Shown here one piece after another: positions 1-7,106 of a DNA stretch of 34,543 nt. How positions within the stretch are numbered: the stretch's first letter is position 1; every line of letters starts with the position of its first letter. This stretch comes from an uncultured Pseudogracilibacillus sp. (GTDB taxonomy: Bacteria; Bacillota; Bacilli; Bacillales; Amphibacillaceae). Position numbers and translations under genes: made by a program. The notes below the pieces were generated by a model. It was not told where the DNA came from. It did not search any database and was given only the letters and a program-made list of their open reading frames with translations. The stretch is from assembly GCA_937960785.1 (NCBI GenBank), contig CALGOZ010000095.1, forward strand, positions 1 to 34,543. The letters run 5' to 3'.

Positions 1-42
1 AATGAGCGGTAAATTCTTCATAATGTCCATAAATATAGTCAG
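1..42 (-). CDS. Possible 5' end of a leftward gene cut by the window edge
   Basis: Read leftward, an open frame of 14 codons runs off the window edge. It is preceded by a good ribosome binding site (AAGGGGTGA, around 48-57) and a plausible sigma-A promoter (TTTACC at 86-91 and TATGAT at 64-69, 16 bp apart). The only initiation codon at ideal spacing in this frame is a rare CTG at 40-42. An ATG at 28-30 lies in the same frame but about 20 bases from the ribosome binding site. The short peptide is hydrophobic (Thr-Ile-Phe-Met, then Leu-Pro-Leu-Ile), so a membrane protein is possible. No family can be assigned. Confidence 0.3.
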   Translation of the reverse strand, partial: MTIFMDIMKNLPLI

Positions 43-373
43 TTCAATCACCCCTTATCTATTATCATAACAGCTATTTTTTAATGGTAAAGTAGTAGAC
101 AACGTAAAAAGCTACTAATCTAATAAAAGTATAAGAATAATGCTAAAATGGCATTAATGAGATAAAGGAATATGATGAAAACGATTCTTTTTTATCTTTA
201 TTATTTTGATCAACGCCTTTGCGAATGCGTAAAAACTGATTATGGAAGAATTCTTTTACAATTTATGTACAGTTTAGTGAATAAATACATGAAAAGTAAT
301 TGTTCTTGTTTGTTTACGCACAGTGTACTAAAATGAGTAGAGTGTCAAAAGCTTAGAGTTAGGGTGATTATAG
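43..373. other. AT-rich intergenic region with two outward promoters
   Basis: No coding frame with a ribosome binding site was found here. The region carries the leftward promoter described for the edge gene and the rightward promoter of the oxidoreductase gene (306-334). A small AATGC/GCATT hairpin lies around 138-155. Otherwise I see nothing recognisable. Confidence 0.6.
306..334 (+). promoter_or_regulatory. Sigma-A promoter of the oxidoreductase gene
   Basis: TTGTTT (306-311) and TAAAAT (329-334) are separated by exactly 17 bp. This places the transcript start about 30 bases before the ATG at 374. Assigned by sequence match only. Confidence 0.6.
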
Positions 374-1378
374 ATGATTAGGACTTTTCAAGGGGTGCCT
401 TTTTCGATATTAGAGCTAGCATTAGTGAATGAGGAAAACGATGAGAGTGAAGCATTGCAAGACATGCTACAAGTGGCAAAAAAGGCTGATAAGCTTGGAT
501 TTCATCGTTTCTGGTTAGCAGAGCATCATAATATGCCTGGTGTTGCTAGTTCTGCAACATCAATCTTAATTGGCCATGTCGCGGAACATACTGAAAGAAT
601 TCGCGTCGGTTCGGGAGGTGTAATGTTACCAAACCATGCGCCTTTAATTGTCGCTGAACAGTTCGGTACATTAGAGACTTTATATCCAAATCGAATTGAT
701 ATTGGCATCGGACGTGCACCAGGAACGGACCAAGCGACGGCTTATGCGCTTCGCCGTTCGCTTCATAGCGAAGGAGAGACTTTTCCAGAATTATTAGCAG
801 AGTTGCGATCCTATTTTGAAGCAGATGAACAAGCGCTCGTGAAAGCTATTCCTGGGATGGGGTTAAAGCATATTCCAATATGGTTACTCGGCTCCAGTGA
901 TTATAGTGCTCGGCTGGCGGCTAGTCTTGGCTTACCGTTTTCTTTTGCAAGTCATTTTGCACCTCAACTATTATATGAAGCATTAAGGTTATATCGTGAA
1001 CAGTTTAAGCCATCGGAAGTTCTAAACAAGCCCCAGGCGATGGTTGCAGTTAATATCGTCGCAGCTGATACGGATGAAGAAGCAAATTATATCGGTTCAT
1101 CACTTAAGAAGATGTTTTTACATTTAGCGCAAGGTATTTCATCGAAGTTCCAACCACCAACTGAGGAAAAGTTTACAGCTTATGAAGAGGCGTTATTTAG
1201 TCGTTCGCTTGATCCTCATACGACAATAATCGGAAGTAAAGAAACAGTCGAAAGGAAACTAAACAATTTAATAGAGAGAACGGAAGCCGATGAACTAATT
1301 ATAAGCTCGCCAATTTACGACTTAGATGCTCGTTTACGTTCTTTAGAAATTATTGCCCAACTGTTCGACCATACGTAA
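374..1378 (+). CDS. LLM-class flavin-dependent oxidoreductase (YhbW-like)
   Basis: This is a 334-residue protein of the bacterial luciferase-like monooxygenase superfamily, a cytoplasmic TIM-barrel enzyme that uses reduced flavin. The family blocks are clear: FWLAEHHNMPG near residues 46-56, GSGGVMLPNHAPL near 79-91, AEQFGTLETLYPNRIDIGIGRAPG near 94-117, and a C-terminal IIGSKETVERKL segment. These match the MsnO8/YhbW type, whose natural substrate is generally unknown. The start follows AGGGTGA (361-367) at good spacing. The gene is monocistronic: its own promoter lies upstream and a strong hairpin follows the stop. The family is certain; the substrate cannot be read from sequence. Confidence 0.92.
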   Translation: MIRTFQGVPFSILELALVNEENDESEALQDMLQVAKKADKLGFHRFWLAEHHNMPGVASSATSILIGHVAEHTERIRVGSGGVMLPNHAPLIVAEQFGTLETLYPNRIDIGIGRAPGTDQATAYALRRSLHSEGETFPELLAELRSYFEADEQALVKAIPGMGLKHIPIWLLGSSDYSARLAASLGLPFSFASHFAPQLLYEALRLYREQFKPSEVLNKPQAMVAVNIVAADTDEEANYIGSSLKKMFLHLAQGISSKFQPPTEEKFTAYEEALFSRSLDPHTTIIGSKETVERKLNNLIERTEADELIISSPIYDLDARLRSLEIIAQLFDHT

Positions 1379-1390
1379 TAAGTAAAATAA

Positions 1391-1427
1391 AGAAGCTAGG
1401 GATAAAATATGCCCCTAGCTTCTTTTT
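1391..1427. terminator. Bidirectional rho-independent terminator
   Basis: An 11-bp perfect stem (AGAAGCTAGGG at 1391-1401 with CCCTAGCTTCT at 1413-1423) is followed by T5. A-rich sequence on the left side supplies the U-tract for the opposite strand. It separates two convergent genes. Confidence 0.92.
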
Positions 1428-1441
1428 ATTTACATATAACT

Positions 1442-1834
1442 TTACTCAATGTCGATTTGTTCTTTCGGCATAACGTGCATATCCTTTGCATCGGTATGAG
1501 CGTACATTTCGTACGTACCCGCCTCTTCAAAGGTATATTCGATTGTATAAGTTCCGTCGCCATTGTTTTCAGCGTCGAACTTTACGCTATTTTCTTGCTC
1601 TTCATCTTCAATTTCCCAAATTTCAAATACGACATTTGCATCAGTGACAACTTCATCGTCATATGTAACGATAGCTTGTAGTTCTACAGAATCACCTACT
1701 TCAGCTGTATCAGGAACGATGAACTCTACTTCTGGAATGATAAAGTCATCGGCACTATCTGTATCTTCACCTCCACAAGCAACGATAAAGCCTAGCACAC
1801 CTATAAGTAACACCGTAAGGAAAAATCTACGCAT
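1442..1834 (-). CDS. Small YtkA/FixH-like lipoprotein, likely copper-associated
   Basis: This 130-residue secreted lipoprotein has a signal peptide ending in a lipobox (Ile-Val-Ala-Cys, Cys20), then an acidic linker and an Ig-like beta domain of the YtkA/FixH type (about residues 34-128). Visible signatures are an early VEFIVPDTAEVGDSVEL strand pair, NGDGTYTIEYTFEEAGTYEMYAHTDA in the second half, and His/Met residues near the end (H113, H119, M120). YtkA-like domains recur with cytochrome oxidase assembly and copper proteins. The gene starts 19 bp after the Sco-like gene with a GGAGGT ribosome binding site, so the two are one transcript. A role in presenting copper outside the membrane is inferred from context and is not proven. 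Confidence 0.75.
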   Translation of the reverse strand: MRRFFLTVLLIGVLGFIVACGGEDTDSADDFIIPEVEFIVPDTAEVGDSVELQAIVTYDDEVVTDANVVFEIWEIEDEEQENSVKFDAENNGDGTYTIEYTFEEAGTYEMYAHTDAKDMHVMPKEQIDIE

Positions 1835-1853
1835 CCTTATACCTCCATATAAT

Positions 1854-2459
1854 TTATAGTGAATGGATTAGACCCGCATCTTCTAATAGGAGTAAATCGT
1901 CGATAATTAGTTCGACGTTTTTACTTTCTAATCCACTATAACCTTTTACAATATTTCCTTTCGGATCAATTAGAAAAAATCGCGTATCATGAATAAATTG
2001 ATCATCATCTAGTTCGGGTTCTTGTAGCATCGCTCGGAATGATTTAATCGAAAGTTCTTTAATCGTTTGAAAATCGTATCCGGTTAAAAAGTGCCAATTC
2101 GTAAAATCAGCACCATACTCATCACCATACGCTTTTAAAACTTCGGGTGTGTCAAAATTTGGATCGACGGAAAAAGAAACGAGCTGAATATCGATATTTT
2201 CTTCTTTTAACCTATCTTGCAATGTCGACATATTCGTCGTCATTGGTAAGCAGGCAGTAGTACAATTTGTAAAAATAAAATCAGCAATCCACCAATTACC
2301 TTTTAAATCATCCCGGCTAATCTCTTCGCCTTGTTCATTTGTAAAGGAAAAATCGCCGACTTCCTCCGATAAATTCGTTTCGATCGGTAACTTCGCTTGG
2401 CAACCGACTGAAAAAAGGACAACTACAATAAATAAATATAAACGTACTTTTTGAATCAA
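1854..2459 (-). CDS. SCO1/SenC-type copper chaperone lipoprotein (YpmQ-like)
   Basis: This 201-residue thioredoxin-fold protein of the Sco/PrrC family delivers copper to the CuA centre of cytochrome c oxidase. It has a lipobox (Phe-Ser-Val-Gly-Cys, Cys20) that anchors it outside the membrane. The copper-binding CxxxC is present (C66 and C70 in TNCTTACLP), as is the third ligand histidine, H157 in FIHDTRFFLID. Length is normal for the family. Translation starts at a TTG (2459-2457) preceded by AGGTGAGG. It sits 21 bp downstream of the DeoR/NosL-like regulator and 19 bp upstream of the YtkA-like lipoprotein. All three metal-ligand residues are intact, so function is expected. Confidence 0.92.
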   Translation of the reverse strand: MIQKVRLYLFIVVVLFSVGCQAKLPIETNLSEEVGDFSFTNEQGEEISRDDLKGNWWIADFIFTNCTTACLPMTTNMSTLQDRLKEENIDIQLVSFSVDPNFDTPEVLKAYGDEYGADFTNWHFLTGYDFQTIKELSIKSFRAMLQEPELDDDQFIHDTRFFLIDPKGNIVKGYSGLESKNVELIIDDLLLLEDAGLIHSL

Positions 2460-2480
2460 TATTCCTCACCTTTTTTATTC

Positions 2481-3047
2481 CTATACATTTAAATGCTCTT
2501 TCATTTTAGACAGCACTTCATTATATGTATGTACGATACCGGAAAATCCTTTTACAAATCTCTCAGCGTTTGTCTTCGAATTAAACACTAAAATTTGTGG
2601 TTGGCAACATGTAATTTGTACTGAAGGTTCAGTGACGAAGTATGCGATATGAGCACTGATCGTCGTCCCGGTAAAAAAATCATATGTAATCGCCTTGACA
2701 ACATTATGTTGTAATTGCAGTTGACGAAGGATACCACAGTGAGCACAACAGGTACGTTCAATTTTGTCGTCCGTAAGAATAAGTTGATAAGCGAAACGAT
2801 CGTTCACGGGTCGATGACATAGGCTACATATGTCGTGCTTTGTGTCGGGGGTTTCCGTAGGTGTCGTTTGAGCAAGGGAGATACCACCGAACGTTTTAAC
2901 GACAAAGCCGTCATCGACAAGTTGCTTTACATCGCGATGAATCGTCATTTCTGAGACGTTTAATTCCTCGCTTAACTCAGAAATTTTAACGTTTTTCTTT
3001 TTTGAGACAATTTCTTTAATTCGTTCGATTCGTTCGATAGGTAACAT
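2481..3047 (-). CDS. DeoR-type HTH regulator with a NosL-like cysteine-rich C-terminal domain
   Basis: This protein has 188 residues. Residues 1-57 form a textbook DeoR winged helix (RIERIKEIVSKKKNVKISEL, then SEMTIHRDVKQL and a GGISLA tail). The usual sugar-phosphate sensor domain of DeoR proteins (about 180 residues more) is missing. In its place, residues 70-182 hold seven cysteines: CSLCH (74-78), TCCAHCG (99-105) and CC (147-148). They are set in a pattern resembling the Cu(I)-binding NosL protein, including ITYDFFTGTTISAHIAYFV followed by a Phe-x5-Ala-x2-Phe segment and a final Gly-x-Val/Ile turn. It leads the operon with the Sco and YtkA-like genes, so a copper- or redox-sensing repressor is the natural inference. 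The NosL resemblance is by eye. Ribosome binding site AGGGAGGG lies before the ATG. Confidence 0.78.
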   Translation of the reverse strand: MLPIERIERIKEIVSKKKNVKISELSEELNVSEMTIHRDVKQLVDDGFVVKTFGGISLAQTTPTETPDTKHDICSLCHRPVNDRFAYQLILTDDKIERTCCAHCGILRQLQLQHNVVKAITYDFFTGTTISAHIAYFVTEPSVQITCCQPQILVFNSKTNAERFVKGFSGIVHTYNEVLSKMKEHLNV

Positions 3048-3063
3048 CGCGAACCCTCCCTTA

Positions 3064-3108
3064 ACGAATGTTATAATTAAACATATATAATCGCATTATA
3101 ACATACGT
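3064..3108. promoter_or_regulatory. Inverted repeat overlapping the regulator promoter; candidate operator
   Basis: ATGTTATAAT (3068-3077) and ATTATAACAT (3095-3104) are perfect 10-bp inverted copies. Extension by ACG on both sides gives arms of 14 bp with one mismatch. The right-hand copy, read leftward, is also an extended -10 (TG, one base, TATAAT) well placed for transcription of the regulator. The left-hand copy reads as an extended -10 on the plus strand. The element may therefore be an autoregulatory operator, a pair of facing promoters, or both. Confidence 0.5.
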
Positions 3109-3286
3109 TGAAGCAATTCTAAATCGTAAATGTATGAAAAAAACTCAATAAATAAACGTTATGAAGCAAAGTGTCAAATATCTTTGCGAAAATTATGTTT
3201 AATATATGAAGTTATATTTTTTGATGAAGTGTGAGAGTATTATTGTTATATTATATGGATAAAGAAAAATAATAAATACGTAAAAG

Positions 3287-3314
3287 TTGAATTTTTACTT
3301 AGACGACTTAAAAT
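3287..3314 (+). promoter_or_regulatory. Candidate sigma-A promoter of htpG
   Basis: TTGAAT (3287-3292) and TAAAAT (3309-3314) are spaced by 16 bp, about 40 bases before the htpG ATG. A GATAAT follows directly at 3315-3320 and could be an alternative -10. Confidence 0.5.
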
Positions 3315-3354
3315 GATAATGGATATAAAAAACGTACATAGGAGGAGCGAATCA

Positions 3355-5241
3355 ATGGCTGAGAAGAAAGAGTTCCAAGCTGAATCAAAGCGGTTACTTG
3401 ACTTAATGATTCATTCCATTTATTCACAAAAAGAAGTGTTTTTACGGGAATTAATTTCTAACGCAAGTGATGCAATTGATAAAGTGTATTATAAAACGTT
3501 AATGGATGAAGCGGTTTCTTTTAATCGTGAAGATTATTACATTAAAGTAATTCCGAATAAAGAAGAGCGAACACTCATCGTAAAAGATACAGGTATCGGG
3601 ATGACCCGTGAGGAATTAGAAGAAAATTTGGGTACAATTGCAAAAAGTGGCTCCCTAGCTTTTAAATCGGAAGTAGAAATCGAAGAAGACTTTGATATTA
3701 TCGGTCAATTCGGAGTTGGATTTTATGCGGCGTTTATGGTGGCGGATAAAGTAGTCGTTGAAACGAAGGCGTACGGTTCTGATGAGGCCTTTAAATGGAC
3801 TTCCGAAGGGGCAGATGGCTATATAATTGAACCGACTGAAAAAGAGGAAGTAGGAACGACGATTACCCTTATGCTAAAGGAAGATACCGAGGAAGAAACG
3901 TATAGCGAATTTCTCGAAGAGTATCGTTTGCGCCAAATTATTAAGAAATATTCTGATTTTATTCGTTATCCAATTAAAATGGATGTGACAAAACATAAAC
4001 CAAAAGATGACGATGAAGAAGAAACGGTAGAATACATCGAAGAAGAGACGATCAACAGTATGATACCAATTTGGCGTAAGCAACGCAGTGAATTAACGAA
4101 GGAAGACTATGAAAACTTTTACCGAGAAAAACAATACGGTTTCGATAAACCATTACGCTATATTCATACGAGTGTCGATGGAGTCGTTCGCTACCATGCG
4201 ATTTTATTTATCCCTGAGACAATGCCTTTCGATTATTATTCAAAAGAATACGAAAAAGGTCTTGAATTATATGCCAATGGTGTACTCATTATGGAAAAGG
4301 CGCCAGAACTTATTCCGGACTATTTCAGTTTCGTAAAAGGAATGGTCGATTCGGAAGATTTATCGTTAAATATTTCCCGAGAAATGTTACAACACGATCG
4401 TCAATTAAAAGTGATTGAGCGTAACTTAACTCGTCGAATTAAGTCCGAACTAGAATCGATGTTAAAGAAAGATCGCGAGACGTATGAGAAGTTTTATAAC
4501 GTATTTGGCCGTCAATTAAAGTTTGGCGTATACAATGACTTCGGTGCTCATAAGGAAGTGTTACAAGACTTATTACTTTTCTATTCTTCAACAGAGGAAA
4601 AGTTAGTTAGTTTAAAAGAATACGTCGAACGAATGAAAGAAGATCAGAAGTATATTTTTTATGCTACGGGCGACTCGATCGAACGAATTGCTCAACTACC
4701 TCAGACGGAGCTAGTTGCGGAGAAAGGGTATGAAATCTTATACTTCGATGATGATGTCGATGAATTTGCAATTCAAATGATGCAAAACTACGAAGGCAAA
4801 GAATTTAAAAACGTTGCTAGCGAAGAGCTCGATCTTGAAACTGAAGAAGAAAAAGAAGAAGCGAAAAAAGAAGCAGAAACGCATAAAGATCTTTTTGAAA
4901 AGATGAAGGAAATTTTAGACGGAAAAGTAAAGGATGTTATCATATCTAAACGTCTCCGTAGCCATCCGGTCTGCTTCTCAACAAAGGGCGAATTATCCTT
5001 AGAAATGGAAAAAGTATTGCAACAAATGCCGGATAGTGGACAAGTAAAGGCTGAAAAAGTATTAGAAATAAATACAAAACATAATGTATTTCCAGTATTA
5101 GTCGAAGCTTTTGAAAAAGATGAGGAAAAGTTAAAAACTTATACTAACTTACTTTACAACCAAGCGATGTTAATCGAAGGTCTACCAATCGAAGATCCAA
5201 TTCAGTTTTCAAAAGATATTAGCAAATTAATGCAAGCATAA
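3355..5241 (+). CDS. htpG: Chaperone protein HtpG (bacterial Hsp90)
   Basis: This is a 628-residue cytoplasmic ATP-dependent chaperone. The GHKL ATP-binding domain is complete: ELISNASDAIDK near residues 32-43, the nucleotide-binding Asp in VKDTGIGM (about 76-83), and GQFGVGFYAAF (about 117-127). The catalytic-loop Arg segment (NISREMLQHDR) and the C-terminal dimerisation region follow. The start is the ATG at 3355 because AGGAGG sits just upstream (3340-3345) and the protein then begins AEKKEFQ like its relatives; the in-frame ATG 42 bases earlier lacks such a site. Length is typical. No CIRCE or CtsR site is visible, so it is probably not under HrcA or CtsR control. The gene has its own promoter and terminator. 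Confidence 0.98.
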   Translation: MAEKKEFQAESKRLLDLMIHSIYSQKEVFLRELISNASDAIDKVYYKTLMDEAVSFNREDYYIKVIPNKEERTLIVKDTGIGMTREELEENLGTIAKSGSLAFKSEVEIEEDFDIIGQFGVGFYAAFMVADKVVVETKAYGSDEAFKWTSEGADGYIIEPTEKEEVGTTITLMLKEDTEEETYSEFLEEYRLRQIIKKYSDFIRYPIKMDVTKHKPKDDDEEETVEYIEEETINSMIPIWRKQRSELTKEDYENFYREKQYGFDKPLRYIHTSVDGVVRYHAILFIPETMPFDYYSKEYEKGLELYANGVLIMEKAPELIPDYFSFVKGMVDSEDLSLNISREMLQHDRQLKVIERNLTRRIKSELESMLKKDRETYEKFYNVFGRQLKFGVYNDFGAHKEVLQDLLLFYSSTEEKLVSLKEYVERMKEDQKYIFYATGDSIERIAQLPQTELVAEKGYEILYFDDDVDEFAIQMMQNYEGKEFKNVASEELDLETEEEKEEAKKEAETHKDLFEKMKEILDGKVKDVIISKRLRSHPVCFSTKGELSLEMEKVLQQMPDSGQVKAEKVLEINTKHNVFPVLVEAFEKDEEKLKTYTNLLYNQAMLIEGLPIEDPIQFSKDISKLMQA

Positions 5242-5244
5242 CGT

Positions 5245-5302
5245 AAAAACGTTGGCAGATACCGGTAGTTGGAGTCTACTGGTATTGCTAACGTTTTTTT
5301 TT
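5245..5302 (+). terminator. Rho-independent terminator after htpG
   Basis: A long imperfect hairpin (arms about 5246-5268 and 5276-5297, with matching AAAACGTT/AACGTTTT ends and TACCGGTAG/CTACTGGTA inner stem) runs into a T9 tract. Confidence 0.9.
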
Positions 5303-5312
5303 CAGAAATGTA

Positions 5313-5322
5313 ATGTTATAAT
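5313..5322 (+). promoter_or_regulatory. Extended -10 promoter of the methyltransferase-cidAB operon
   Basis: ATGTTATAAT contains TGnTATAAT, a strong extended -10. The -35 region overlaps the T-tract of the htpG terminator and is poor, which extended -10 promoters tolerate. AGAAAT (5304-5309) and ATTTCT (5323-5328) flank it as a short inverted repeat. Confidence 0.5.
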
Positions 5323-5361
5323 ATTTCTAATCGATCATTATAGAAATGGAGTTCGAAAGAC

Positions 5362-5994
5362 TTGTCAGAAAGAAAGTTTGACCGAAATTTACATATTAGA
5401 ACAGTAGGATTACGTGAATGGGGAAAAGAAGCAAATAAATATAATCGCTATGAAGCGACACCGTATCAAGCGTTAGAACAATTGTTTGAAACGTATTCCT
5501 TTGAACCGGGAGATCAGTTAATCGACTTCGGCTGTGGAAGGGGACGAGTCGTCTTTTATGTTCACAATCGATTTAATATTCCGGTTACAGGCATCGAAGC
5601 GCATGATACAACTTTTGAAGAAGCATTGATGAATGAGGAAATCTATCTTCGTAATCATGCTCATCTTGATGCACCGATTCAGTTTGAATTTGCGTTAGCG
5701 GAACAGTATGAAATCGCTGAAGAGTATAATAAGTTTTTCTTTTTTAATCCTTTTTCTGTGAAAATTTTCAAACAGGTGATGAAAAATATTATGGAATCGT
5801 ACAAACGTTATCCACGGACGATAGAAATTATTTTATATTATCCGTTAAATGATTATATTCATTTCCTACGCAACCATACGCCCTTTGAATTAATTAATAA
5901 AATTAAGGTTAGAAACGGCGAGCACGGTTCCTATGGTCGTTTTGAAATATATCGTTTACGGCCGGAGGTACAGGACGAGGTCGGGGAAGTGTAA
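5362..5994 (+). CDS. Class I SAM-dependent methyltransferase
   Basis: This is a 210-residue cytoplasmic protein. The SAM-binding motif I is clear (LIDFGCGRGRVVFY, residues 53-66), followed by the acidic residue that ends strand 2 (GIEAHD, E79). A post-motif FFFFNPF around residues 127-133 resembles the Asn-Pro-Phe active-site signature of some N-methyltransferases. The substrate is unknown. The start is a TTG at 5362 with a weak GGAG upstream. The stop codon overlaps the ATG of the next gene by one base (TAATG), so translation of the CidA-like protein is probably coupled to this one. I do not recognise a characterised orthologue. Confidence 0.82.
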   Translation: MSERKFDRNLHIRTVGLREWGKEANKYNRYEATPYQALEQLFETYSFEPGDQLIDFGCGRGRVVFYVHNRFNIPVTGIEAHDTTFEEALMNEEIYLRNHAHLDAPIQFEFALAEQYEIAEEYNKFFFFNPFSVKIFKQVMKNIMESYKRYPRTIEIILYYPLNDYIHFLRNHTPFELINKIKVRNGEHGSYGRFEIYRLRPEVQDEVGEV

Positions 5995-6368
5995 TGGTTC
6001 GACGTATTTTTACGATTGTTTTTCAAATAGGGATTTTATGTATATTTTTTCTCATCGGTACGTGGATAGAAACAGCATTAAATCTTGTGATTCCTGGTAG
6101 TGTCATTGGTTTAGTATTGCTTTTTTTATGTTTATATTTCCGCATCATTCCTGAACGGTTTGTACGAGAAGGTGCCCAGTGGATGACGAAACATTTAATT
6201 TTATTTTTTATCCCAGCAACCGTGGGTATTATGAATTATTTCGACTTATTGCTTGGAAAAGGCTTTGCTCTTGTCATTATAACAGTTGTCAGTTCGCTTA
6301 TTGTTCTCCTTATAAGTAGTTACGTAACAGAAAAACTAACAATAAGGAAGGAATCGAAACATGGGTAA
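5994..6368 (+). CDS. cidA: CidA/LrgA-family holin-like membrane protein
   Basis: This is a 124-residue integral membrane protein with four predicted membrane spans (about residues 6-23, 28-48, 65-85 and 90-112). The family signature LVIPGSVIGLVLLFLCLYFRIIP at residues 31-53 is present. CidA/LrgA proteins form oligomeric holin-like assemblies that act in murein hydrolase control, programmed lysis and small organic acid (pyruvate/acetate) transport. The gene sits inside a coupled operon: its start overlaps the methyltransferase stop, and its end overlaps the CidB start by 8 bp. Length fits CidA (about 128) better than LrgA (about 145), but CidA and LrgA cannot be separated safely by sequence. 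No LysR-type cidR or lytS/lytR pair is adjacent. Confidence 0.9.
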   Translation: MVRRIFTIVFQIGILCIFFLIGTWIETALNLVIPGSVIGLVLLFLCLYFRIIPERFVREGAQWMTKHLILFFIPATVGIMNYFDLLLGKGFALVIITVVSSLIVLLISSYVTEKLTIRKESKHG

Positions 6369-7047
6369 TGTAGGAATTGCATTATTATCGATCATTGGTA
6401 CGATTATTAGCTATATTGTTGGAAGAAAACTATTTCAAACTTTCCAGACACCCCTTCTACTACCAATTACGGTCGCATTAATTATTATCGTAACGATATT
6501 AATGCTTGGCCGTATCACGTATGAAACGTACATGATTGGTGGAAAGTGGATTCATCTTTTTTTAGGTCCGGCGGTAGTCGCCTTAGCTTATCCTCTTTAT
6601 GAACAACGAAATTTATTAAAAAGGCTAGCATTACCGATTTTAGTCGGAAGTTTTGTCGGTTCAATTATCGGAGTTGTAACGGGGGTATTCCTTGCGAGAT
6701 TTGCTCGATTAGATGAAGTATTAATGTATTCACTATTGCCTAAGTCTGTTACAACGCCGGTAGCAATGGATATAAGCGAGGCCCTCGGTGGAATTGCTTC
6801 CTTAGCAGCGGTATTAGTAATTATCGCTGGATTAACGGGAGCTTTATTTGGCCCTTTTTTATTTCGACTGTTTCGCTATCGTAGTGAAGTTGCTCGAGGA
6901 GTTGGTTTTGGTAGTGCTTCGCATGCAATTGGAACGGCTCAAGCCTTCGAGCGTAGTGAGTTAGAAGGCTCTAGTAGTACGATTGCGATGATCGTAAGTG
7001 CTGTTTTTGTCTCAATTTTAACCCCACTTTTCGTTACAATTTTATAA
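6361..7047 (+). CDS. cidB: CidB/LrgB-family membrane protein
   Basis: This 228-residue polytopic membrane protein is the usual partner of CidA/LrgA. The family motif LLPKSVTTPVAMDISEALGG lies near residues 125-144, and GVGFGSASHAIGTAQAFERSE near 180-200; both are highly conserved in LrgB/CidB. The ATG overlaps the end of the cidA frame by 8 bp, and a GGAAGGAA ribosome binding site lies within the end of cidA. It closes the operon, followed by a terminator shared with the convergent yutJ-like gene. Confidence 0.93.
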   Translation: MGNVGIALLSIIGTIISYIVGRKLFQTFQTPLLLPITVALIIIVTILMLGRITYETYMIGGKWIHLFLGPAVVALAYPLYEQRNLLKRLALPILVGSFVGSIIGVVTGVFLARFARLDEVLMYSLLPKSVTTPVAMDISEALGGIASLAAVLVIIAGLTGALFGPFLFRLFRYRSEVARGVGFGSASHAIGTAQAFERSELEGSSSTIAMIVSAVFVSILTPLFVTIL

Positions 7048-7060
7048 AATAACAATAAAA

Positions 7061-7106
7061 AAACATGCGGTGTTTTACTAAGTATACTCCGCATGTTTTA
7101 TATTTT
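7061..7106. terminator. Bidirectional terminator between cidB and yutJ
   Basis: AAACATGCGG (7061-7070) pairs perfectly with CCGCATGTTT (7089-7098). An A-run lies before it and a T-rich run after it, serving both converging transcripts. Confidence 0.88.

Larger units (their letters stand above)
3048..3354. other. Divergent intergenic region between the copper operon and htpG
   Basis: It contains the leftward and rightward promoters described separately, the inverted repeat at 3064-3108, and a 6-bp inverted repeat (GCAAAG at 3166-3171 with CTTTGC at 3182-3187). Neither a CIRCE element nor tandem CtsR heptads are visible ahead of htpG. Confidence 0.6.

Noticed and set aside
1409..1681. Plus-strand frame opposite the small lipoprotein gene
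   Set aside because: No ribosome binding site, overlaps the terminator and a well-supported lipoprotein gene.
3048..3354. CIRCE or CtsR heat-shock operator before htpG
   Set aside because: Neither the TTAGCACTC/GAGTGCTAA pair nor tandem GGTCAAA heptads are present.
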